DNA of 7,854 nucleotides from Aquificaceae bacterium. Lineage in GTDB: Bacteria > Aquificota > Aquificia > Aquificales > Aquificaceae. Below are positions 1 to 5,441 of this stretch, piece after piece (positions within the stretch are counted from its first letter, which is position 1; each line of letters starts with the position of its first letter). The translations under genes and the position numbers were made by a program. The notes under the pieces are model-generated. The model was not told the origin of the DNA, ran no database searches, and worked only from the letters and a program-made list of their open reading frames with translations. Where the stretch lies: the NCBI GenBank assembly GCA_027049085.1, contig JALTVH010000317.1, positions 1 through 7,854 on the forward strand, in the 5' to 3' direction.

Positions 1-203
1 CTGTAATAAATCAGGATACCCTCATCCAGAGGCTCGCCCTTTTCGTCAACGAGGGTTCCGTAAACAGCGTATCTCAGACGTATTTTACTTTTTGCTTTAA
101 AGAACTTACCCACTATATCAAGAACACCCTTACCACTGAGTCTTACCATACTTATGGCACTTTCGCCAAAAGGGGTTGCTACCGCTACGATGGGTTCTCT
201 CAT
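1..203 (-). CDS. mnmE: tRNA uridine-5-carboxymethylaminomethyl(34) modification GTPase MnmE, N-terminal fragment
   Basis: The first 67 residues of MnmE, cut by the left edge of the window. With MnmG, this GTPase modifies U34 in the wobble position of certain tRNAs, using a folate one-carbon unit bound by its N-terminal domain. Seen in the sequence: the protein opens MREPIVAVATPFGESAISMV, followed by RLSG, the conserved start of the MnmE N-terminal folate-binding domain (family form: TIVAxATPxGxGxIxIxRxSG). Later LDEGILIYYR matches the strand that precedes the usual PNSYTGED segment. The GTPase domain lies outside the window. The ATG at 203 is the only start that gives the full family N-terminus. 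No Shine-Dalgarno sequence precedes it. It lies 33 bases downstream of the ABC ATPase gene on the same strand, so it could be read through from the importer operon or use the AT-rich gap as its own promoter. Confidence 0.9.
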   Translation of the reverse strand, partial: MREPIVAVATPFGESAISMVRLSGKGVLDIVGKFFKAKSKIRLRYAVYGTLVDEKGEPLDEGILIYY

Positions 204-236
204 CCGAAGTATCAGGTAATAATTAATATATTTTTA
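204..236 (-). promoter_or_regulatory. AT-rich gap, possible mnmE promoter
   Basis: A 33-base gap between malK and mnmE, strongly AT-rich. On the minus strand it holds AAAATATATTA (234-224), which contains TATATT, a 5/6 match to a sigma70-type -10 box, at 230-225. A start about 7 bases downstream would leave a leader of roughly 14 bases without a Shine-Dalgarno sequence. No convincing -35 box was found. The same 11-mer lies just upstream of the tRNA-Leu gene. No hairpin plus T-run terminator is present. Confidence 0.3.
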
Positions 237-1274
237 TCAATGGAATAAATGGATTTTCTTGATCCTTAGTCCTATCCTCTGACCTTTCTTAAAGGTATGA
301 TCTCCGTGCACCTTTATAATCCCCCTGTCTTCCCCTCCTTTCACATGGAGGAGTGTCTCGTCTCCAAGCCTCTCAACTTCTTTAATCTCAATCTCCTGAC
401 CCTCCGTTGTCTGGGCCCACTCGGGTCTGAAACCCACGGTAACAAAAGTGTCTGAAGCATTTACTTCATATTTTTTCCCAAAGATTCTAACGAGAGATCT
501 TTTTCCATCCCTCTCAACCCTTTTCCTGTACAGGTTCATAGGTGGATTTCCTATAAATCCTGCAACAAAGGGTGTGGCAGGATCGTTGTAAACATCAAGA
601 GGGTTTCCCACTTGTTCAATCCTGGCCTGATTCATAACCGCAAGCCTGTCTGCGAGTGAGAGGGCTTCCGTCTGGTCATGGGTAACGTAAAGAGCTGTCA
701 CACCTGTTGCCCTTTGAATCCCTTTAAGCTCTCCCCTCATCTTCATCCTCAAGATAGCATCAAGGTTAGAAAGAGGTTCATCAAGAAGTAGAATCTTTGG
801 TTTTCTGACCAGGGCTCTACCGAGGGCTACCCTCTGTCTCTCGCCTCCCGAGAGCTCATGGGGATAAGCATTCAGAATTTCCTTTATCTCAAGAAGCTCA
901 GCAACTTCTTCAACCCTCCTTGCTATTTCATCCCTATTTGATCCAGCCACTTTAAGGGGAAAGGCTAAGTTTTCTTTTACGCGCATGTGTGGGTAGAGGG
1001 CATAGCTCTGGAAGACCATTGATACGCCTCTTTCTGCAGGAGGAACTGAAATACTGGGTGAACTTACAACCTTCCCGTCAATGAGGATCTCGCCCTCCGT
1101 TGGCTTTTCCAGCCCTGCTATCAGGTTGAGGAGGGTGCTTTTCCCGGAACCGCTTGGTCCGAGTAAAACAAAGAACTCACCATCTTTTACCGTAAGGGTT
1201 ATTCCCTCAAGGGCTGTTTTTTCACCTCTCAGCCTTGTTTTGAAAACCTTTTTGAGGTATCTTATCTCAATCAT
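237..1274 (-). CDS. malK: Sugar ABC transporter ATP-binding protein, MalK/UgpC type
   Basis: The ATPase that drives the importer from the cytoplasmic side of the membrane, 345 residues. In order: Walker A GPSGSGKST (39-47), Q-loop VFQSYALYPHM with Q89, signature LSGGERQ (141-147), Walker B ILLLDEP (161-167), D-loop SNLD (169-172), and the switch histidine in YVTHDQTEA (H199). FVAGFIGNPPMN (237-248) marks the junction to a C-terminal TOBE/OB-like region, where GFRPEW (281-286) replaces the usual GIRPE. It ends at KKIHLFH and lacks the short tail after this point that many MalK proteins carry, so it is somewhat shorter than the usual 360-375 residues. The ATG at 1274 is chosen because it begins exactly where family alignments start and overlaps the malG stop as ATGA. 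A longer in-frame reading to 1385 only adds 37 residues from inside malG. No good Shine-Dalgarno is seen, so translation is probably coupled to malG. Confidence 0.93.
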   Translation of the reverse strand: MIEIRYLKKVFKTRLRGEKTALEGITLTVKDGEFFVLLGPSGSGKSTLLNLIAGLEKPTEGEILIDGKVVSSPSISVPPAERGVSMVFQSYALYPHMRVKENLAFPLKVAGSNRDEIARRVEEVAELLEIKEILNAYPHELSGGERQRVALGRALVRKPKILLLDEPLSNLDAILRMKMRGELKGIQRATGVTALYVTHDQTEALSLADRLAVMNQARIEQVGNPLDVYNDPATPFVAGFIGNPPMNLYRKRVERDGKRSLVRIFGKKYEVNASDTFVTVGFRPEWAQTTEGQEIEIKEVERLGDETLLHVKGGEDRGIIKVHGDHTFKKGQRIGLRIKKIHLFH

Positions 1275-2074
1275 CCCTTTACAGCCCCCGCTGTTAAACC
1301 TCTGACTAAATGTCTTTGCATTATGAGGACCACTATTACCGCAGGCAAAACAGATACAAGGGAGGCTGAGGTTATGTAGCCCCATGGTATCTGACCATGA
1401 AGCCCTTCAAAGAGGGCAATGCCAACCGTTACCGTTCTTGCTGTGTGGTCAATGGTAAACATCAATGCAAAGAGAAACTCGTTGAAGGAGAACAAAAATA
1501 AGGTGATAAAGGTGGTAACAATCCCCGGAAGAGACAGGGGAAGTATTATCTGAAAAAGTATTCTGAGAGAACCCGCCCCGTCAATGTAAGCAGACTTCTC
1601 AATTTCTCTGGGAATGGTTGAGAGATAGGTGTGCATTATCCATATCCCTAAGGGAAGTGACAGAGTGGCATGTGAAAGGACGAGGCTCCCGTAGGTGTTT
1701 ATAAGACCAAGGGATGAAAAGATTTTGAAAAGGTAGCCCGCAATGCTTATCTGGGGGATCAGGGATATGCCAAGGAAAAGGGTCAGAATGACTCCAGACC
1801 ACCTGAATCCAGACCTGCCTATGGAATATGCTGTAAGGGTTGAGAGTAGTGTTGATAAAAAGGCCGAAAGTGATGAAACTATCAGGCTGTTGAGCAGATG
1901 CCGGGGGAAATTGAGGCTTTCCGATTTGAACAGATCTACATAGTTCTGGAGCGTTAAATCCAGTTCTCCTTCAAGGAGGGCATCCGGATCAGATGCTAGG
2001 GAGATCAGGAGGGTCCAGAGGACGGGTAACATAAGGAGGGCAATAACGCCTACTGCGGTAACTTTAATAAACAA
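1271..2074 (-). CDS. malG: Sugar ABC transporter permease, MalG type
   Basis: The second inner-membrane subunit of the importer, 267 residues, of the binding-protein-dependent permease family. Hydrophobic segments lie near residues 5-27, 60-84, 93-118, 130-150, 176-206 and 234-252, giving six predicted membrane spans. The EAA loop that docks on the ATPase is clear at 157-185: EIEKSAYIDGAG followed by ILPLSLPGI. The C-terminus LVRGLTAGAVKG is the classic MalG ending. The start codon is TTG at 2074-2072, supported by a strong Shine-Dalgarno (AGGAGG) seven bases upstream. The gene overlaps malF by 11 bases and malK by 4, so it is translated as part of the malEFGK message. Confidence 0.92.
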   Translation of the reverse strand: MFIKVTAVGVIALLMLPVLWTLLISLASDPDALLEGELDLTLQNYVDLFKSESLNFPRHLLNSLIVSSLSAFLSTLLSTLTAYSIGRSGFRWSGVILTLFLGISLIPQISIAGYLFKIFSSLGLINTYGSLVLSHATLSLPLGIWIMHTYLSTIPREIEKSAYIDGAGSLRILFQIILPLSLPGIVTTFITLFLFSFNEFLFALMFTIDHTARTVTVGIALFEGLHGQIPWGYITSASLVSVLPAVIVVLIMQRHLVRGLTAGAVKG

Positions 2075-2918
2075 CTCTCTTCCTCCTGTAATAGCCGAGC
2101 ATTACAAGGGCGGTAAGCAGGGACGCAAGGAATAAAACAACTGAAACCGCCGATCCTTTTCCAAAATCACCGCCGGCATAAAATCGGTAGGCATAAAGGG
2201 AAAGGGGCATTGTCTGATTAGCTGGTCCGCCTTCTGTTATAACGAATACTATGTCAAAGACTCTTAGAGCATCCGCTGTCCTGAAGATTGCAGAAATTAT
2301 TAAGAATGGTACAAGGAGGGGCAGTGTAACACCAAAAAAGGTTCTGATCCGCCCCGCACCGTCAACCCTTGCCTGTTTATAGAGTTCCGGTGGTATAGAC
2401 TGCAAACCTGCGAGGAGTACCAGCGCAACGAAAGGTGTTGTTCTCCAGAGGTCGGCAACCACCAGAGCCAATAATGCGCTCCAGGCCTCTCCAAACCAGT
2501 TAACCCTTACTCCGAGTATATTTGAGGTTATCAGATTAATCATTCCGTATGAATAGTTGAATATCAGTTCCCAGATCCTCGCACTCACAACACTGGGTAT
2601 AGCCCAGGGTATTAGAACTATCGCCCTTAAGAGCCCTCCACCAATCATCTTCTGGTCTATTAGCAATGCGATGATCAGGCCTGTAAGTAATTCAAGGGGA
2701 ACCGATATTCCTGCAAACTTGATCGTAAAGGCAAGGGATTGCCAGAAGGTCGGGTCCTGAAAGATGTTAGTGTAATTTGAAAGGGTTAGACCGCCCTTAT
2801 CCAGATAGGAAACATCCCTCAGAAAAGATGTGTAAAAGGTTCCCAGCAAAGGAACCACCAAGAGGGTAAACAGGAGGGCAAGAGCAGGAAGGCTGTAAAG
2901 GATTATCCTTCTGTTCAT
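2064..2918 (-). CDS. malF: Sugar ABC transporter permease, MalF/UgpA type
   Basis: The first inner-membrane subunit of the importer, 284 residues, paired with MalG to form the channel. Hydrophobic segments lie near 5-27, 66-88, 98-120, 146-171, 198-215 and 256-276. The EAA loop is at 178-205: ELYKQARVDGAG followed by TLPLLVP. The motif ITEGGPANQT (227-236) is typical of MalF/UgpA permeases. The size is usual for archaeal and Gram-positive-type MalF. It lacks the large extra periplasmic domain and extra helices of the enterobacterial MalF. The ATG at 2918-2916 overlaps the malE stop as ATGA, giving translational coupling; the upstream Shine-Dalgarno is weak. The last codons carry the malG ribosome site. 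Confidence 0.92.
   Translation of the reverse strand: MNRRIILYSLPALALLFTLLVVPLLGTFYTSFLRDVSYLDKGGLTLSNYTNIFQDPTFWQSLAFTIKFAGISVPLELLTGLIIALLIDQKMIGGGLLRAIVLIPWAIPSVVSARIWELIFNYSYGMINLITSNILGVRVNWFGEAWSALLALVVADLWRTTPFVALVLLAGLQSIPPELYKQARVDGAGRIRTFFGVTLPLLVPFLIISAIFRTADALRVFDIVFVITEGGPANQTMPLSLYAYRFYAGGDFGKGSAVSVVLFLASLLTALVMLGYYRRKRVVY
2082..2087 (-). promoter_or_regulatory. Shine-Dalgarno site of malG inside malF
   Basis: Reading the minus strand, AGGAGG lies 7 bases before the TTG at 2074-2072. It is embedded in the last codons of malF, which encode the basic tail YYRRKRVVY. It is the strongest ribosome site in the importer operon and justifies the non-ATG start. A perfect site may offset the weak start codon to keep the two permeases in balance (inference). 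Confidence 0.8.
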
Positions 2919-4141
2919 CTGTACATCTCATTTAACCTCTCTATCTCTCTTCGAGCCTGCTCAAGGGCTCTGGCAGGTGGAATCCTGTTTGCAAGGACTG
3001 CGTTTAGATGTTTCCTAAGAACCTCTGACATCTGACTGTAATAGGGAATGGCTGGTCTTGACACCGCCTTCTCGCATGAACGTAGGACTGCTTTCATGTG
3101 GGGTTGTTCTTTGATCAGTTCATCGTAGACATCCTTTCTTGCAGGGTTCCACCCCAGCTTTCTTGCAAGCTTGATCTGCACTTCCTTTGAAGTGAGGTAT
3201 CTCACAAGCTTAAGGGCTTCCCCCTTTTTATCTGAGTATATGGATATACCAAGGTGCCAGCCTCCAAGGCACGATGCATGGTCACCATCCCTGAATTTCG
3301 GTAAAAGGGTGACGCCTACCTTTCCTCTGATGGGTGAGCTTTCAGAGTTATGGAGTTTCCACGCATAGGGCCAGTTCCTTTCAAACATAGCCTTTCCCAT
3401 CTGAAAGAAGATCCTCGCCTCTTCCTCTTTCATCTCTGTGTATGTGTTTGGGGGTGATATCTGAAACCTGTGGATCATGTCTCTCATCATAATCAGAGCC
3501 TTCAAATTTCCTTGAGAATCAAGGTCTTCAAAACCTCCACCTGTTCCGGCTGAAAGTTCAAGGAAGTTGCAGATAAGTCCCTCATACTGCGCTCCCTGCC
3601 ACACGTATCCGTAAAAATCTTTCCTTCCTTTTTCCCTTTCCCCCTGCTGAACCCTCAGGGCACATTCTACAAGTTGTTCCCACGTTGAGGGAAGACCGCA
3701 GTTATACTCCTTCAGGAGGTCTTCACGGTAGTAGAGGAGACCGCAGTCAACGTAGAGGGGAACAGCAAAGACCCTTTCTCCTTTTTGATCGACTCTTATC
3801 GCTGATTCAAAGAAAGGGGAGATGTCAATACCCTTGATCTCTGTAAGCCAACCCGATTCAATGAACTGGCTTACCCAGGCAATGTCCATGAGAAATATGT
3901 CAGGGTCCTTCTTTTTAGACCTCAAAGCAAGAACGAGATTTTGCCTTCTCAAGTCTGTGTCCGCAGGCTGTCTGATAATCCTGACCCTTATACGCTCTAT
4001 ATTCTCAAACTCCCTAATGATCTCTTCCCACCTTTCAACCTCTGCAGGTGCTCCTCCCACTGCAAGGGTTAGTTCGCTCTCTTTATCTGTGCATCCCGAT
4101 AGCAGTAGGGTTGTGAGTAGAAGTAGAATAAAGGACAGCAT
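2915..4141 (-). CDS. malE: Sugar-binding lipoprotein, trehalose/maltose-binding type
   Basis: The extracytoplasmic solute-binding subunit that captures sugar and delivers it to MalFG, 408 residues. Residues 1-16 are a hydrophobic signal ending in lipobox LLSGC, with Cys17 as the lipidated residue. Segments recalled as shared with the Thermococcus litoralis trehalose/maltose-binding protein are AVGGAPAEVERW (27-38), DPDIFLMDIAWVSQFI (79-94), YGYVWQGAQYEGLIC (177-191), SPPNTYTEM (229-237), FERNWPYAW (253-261), LGGWHLGIS (292-300), LGWNPARKDVYD (329-340) and RPAIPYY (362-368). The aromatic residues W257, Y259 and W295 and acidic D86 and D132 sit where sugar contacts would be expected. The substrate is therefore probably trehalose and/or maltose, but another alpha-glucoside is possible. 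It is first in a four-gene operon. Oddities: no lysine or arginine before the hydrophobic stretch, no Shine-Dalgarno, an in-frame stop directly before the ATG, and six cysteines in the mature protein. Confidence 0.92.
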   Translation of the reverse strand: MLSFILLLLTTLLLSGCTDKESELTLAVGGAPAEVERWEEIIREFENIERIRVRIIRQPADTDLRRQNLVLALRSKKKDPDIFLMDIAWVSQFIESGWLTEIKGIDISPFFESAIRVDQKGERVFAVPLYVDCGLLYYREDLLKEYNCGLPSTWEQLVECALRVQQGEREKGRKDFYGYVWQGAQYEGLICNFLELSAGTGGGFEDLDSQGNLKALIMMRDMIHRFQISPPNTYTEMKEEEARIFFQMGKAMFERNWPYAWKLHNSESSPIRGKVGVTLLPKFRDGDHASCLGGWHLGISIYSDKKGEALKLVRYLTSKEVQIKLARKLGWNPARKDVYDELIKEQPHMKAVLRSCEKAVSRPAIPYYSQMSEVLRKHLNAVLANRIPPARALEQARREIERLNEMYR

Positions 4142-4158
4142 TTAAAATATATTACATC
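4142..4158. promoter_or_regulatory. 17-base divergent promoter candidate between malE and tRNA-Leu
   Basis: The whole space between the malE start codon and the first base of the tRNA. It is AT-rich and contains the palindrome AATATATT (4146-4153), so the -10-like hexamer TATATT is read on both strands (plus 4148-4153, minus 4151-4146). TAAAAT (plus 4143-4148) and TAATAT (minus 4154-4149) are alternatives. Starts at normal spacing would fall within about 5 bases of the mature tRNA 5' end on the plus strand and close to the malE ATG on the minus strand. -35 matches are poor on both strands, so this rests on position and composition only. Confidence 0.4.
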
Positions 4159-4246
4159 GGGGGTATGGCGGAACTGGCAGACGCAGCGGACTTAAAATCC
4201 GCGGGTCCTTGGGACCGTCCGGGTTCGACTCCCGGTACCCCCACCA
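4159..4246 (+). tRNA. tRNA-Leu (anticodon UAA)
   Basis: A complete 88-base class II tRNA that decodes UUA. Acceptor stem GGGGGTA (4159-4165) pairs with TACCCCC (4236-4242), the discriminator is A4243, and CCA is encoded (4244-4246). The D stem GCG (4168-4170) pairs with CGC (4182-4184), with GG in the loop. The anticodon stem is GCGGA/TCCGC (4186-4190 with 4198-4202), with loop CTTAAAA and anticodon TAA at 4193-4195. The long variable arm GGTCC-TTG-GGACC (4204-4216) is typical of leucine. The T arm is CCGGG-TTCGACT-CCCGG (4219-4235). The base at position 26 is A (4185) and at 27 is G (4186). It lies 7 bases before trm1 and is probably co-transcribed with it. Confidence 0.97.
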
Positions 4247-4253
4247 CCAGGCA

Positions 4254-5441
4254 ATGAAAGAAATAAGAGAAGGTCTTGCCCTTATCCGAATTCCCGAGGA
4301 ACGTGAGATAGTGTCCTCCGACATGCCAGTTTTTTATAACCCAAGGATGAGGGTCAACAGGGACCTTGCGGTTCTTGGGCTTTCCTACGTTCTGGCTGTA
4401 TCAGAGGGTCCTGTTATGGTGGCTGATCCTATGTCTGCGAGCGGGGTGAGGGCTATCAGGTTCATAAAAGAGAACGATTTTGACGGGAAGGTTTTTGCTA
4501 ACGACATAAGCGAGAAGGCGGTAAGCATCATGAAGGAAAACTTTACCTTTAACTCAGTAAGTGAAGATCTCTTTGAGATCTCTCAGGAAGAGGCTAACCG
4601 CTTCCTCACACGATCAAGGGGCTTTGGCTTTGATTACATTGACCTTGATCCCTTCGGGACCCCTGTACCCTTTGTTGAGTCCTGTGCCCTGAGCCTTAAG
4701 AAAGGTGGAATCCTGGGTCTCACCGCTACCGACACCGCACCCTTATCGGGCACCTATCCCGGCACCTGCAGGAGGAGGTACGGCTCAAAGCCCCTCCGTA
4801 ACGAGTTCAAGCATGAGGTGGGTATAAGGATACTAATCAAAAAGGTAATAGAGCTATCAGCCCAGCATGACATAGCCCTTGAACCGATCTTCTCTTACTC
4901 CCACCTCCACTACTTTAAGGTTTTCTTTAGAAAGGAGAGGGGCGTTAGAAAGGTTGATGGTCTCCTTGACCAGATGGGATACCTTCTTTACTGCTTTTCC
5001 TGCGGAAACAGAATCACAGTGAAGGACCTCTTCAGGATCAGAGAAAACTGTGAGGTTTGCGGTGGTAAATTCAGCGTAGGTGGTCCTATGTGGGTCGGCC
5101 GGTTATGGGACAGAGAGTTTACAGATTTCATTATTAAGGTATCTTCGGAAAGACCGTGGCTTTCAAAGGAAACTCTAAAAATCCTTGAGCTGATCGGAGG
5201 GGAATCAGAGCTCCAGGTAGTAGGGTTCTATATGATTTCAAAGCTTTGCGAGAGGGTGGGCATCCCCCAGCAGCCACCGATCAGGGATGCGGTTAAGTAC
5301 TTTAATGGCGTGAGGACCCATTTTGCAGGTGACGGCCTCAGGACGGCTCTGCCCCACTTTGAGGTTTTGAAGAGGGCAGAGAAGCTCAGGGATATAATTG
5401 GGAGAAGGAGGGAAGCGGATGGAACCGGAGAAGATGCTTGA
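4254..5441 (+). CDS. trm1: tRNA (guanine(26)-N2/N2)-dimethyltransferase Trm1
   Basis: A SAM-dependent enzyme that makes N2,N2-dimethylguanosine at position 26 of tRNA; the Aquifex homologue is reported also to act on G27. It has 395 residues. Motifs: SSDMPVFYNPRMRVNRD (21-37), a Trm1 hallmark in the N-terminal region; DPMSASGVRAIRF (58-70), the SAM-binding motif; ANDIS (82-86), the acidic loop; DLDPFGTPVPF (130-140), the catalytic motif; TATDTAPLSG (157-166). The C-terminal domain carries a zinc-type site, C247-x2-C250 and C266-x2-C269, and later QPPIRDAVKYFNGVRTHFAGD (its core is PPIR at 341-344). The ATG at 4254 is the natural start, since an in-frame extension to 4209 would lie inside the tRNA. 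No Shine-Dalgarno fits: AGG at 4249-4251 is only 2 bases away. Trm1 is common in archaea and eukaryotes but scarce in bacteria, Aquificota being the known bacterial holders. The 3' end overlaps the isomerase gene by 23 bases. Confidence 0.96.
   Translation: MKEIREGLALIRIPEEREIVSSDMPVFYNPRMRVNRDLAVLGLSYVLAVSEGPVMVADPMSASGVRAIRFIKENDFDGKVFANDISEKAVSIMKENFTFNSVSEDLFEISQEEANRFLTRSRGFGFDYIDLDPFGTPVPFVESCALSLKKGGILGLTATDTAPLSGTYPGTCRRRYGSKPLRNEFKHEVGIRILIKKVIELSAQHDIALEPIFSYSHLHYFKVFFRKERGVRKVDGLLDQMGYLLYCFSCGNRITVKDLFRIRENCEVCGGKFSVGGPMWVGRLWDREFTDFIIKVSSERPWLSKETLKILELIGGESELQVVGFYMISKLCERVGIPQQPPIRDAVKYFNGVRTHFAGDGLRTALPHFEVLKRAEKLRDIIGRRREADGTGEDA
5405..5411 (+). promoter_or_regulatory. Shine-Dalgarno site of the PGI/PMI gene inside trm1
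   Basis: AAGGAGG lies 7 bases before the ATG at 5419, within the trm1 coding sequence. It decides the start of the isomerase at 5419 rather than at the in-frame TTG at 5398, which would lie upstream of this site. Confidence 0.8.

Noticed and set aside
1275..1385. N-terminal extension of the ABC ATPase to 382 residues
   Set aside because: The extra 37 residues come from inside malG in another frame and do not resemble an ATPase N-terminus; the ATGA overlap at 1274 gives the family start.
3822..4145. 107-residue plus-strand reading frame opposite malE
   Set aside because: Serine- and leucine-rich antisense of the binding protein; no start signal and no family match.
4209..4253. N-terminal extension of Trm1 by 15 residues
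   Set aside because: It would be translated from the variable arm, T arm and acceptor stem of the tRNA; the ATG at 4254 matches the family N-terminus.
5398..5418. Earlier TTG start for the isomerase
   Set aside because: The AAGGAGG ribosome site lies downstream of it and is correctly spaced for the ATG at 5419.
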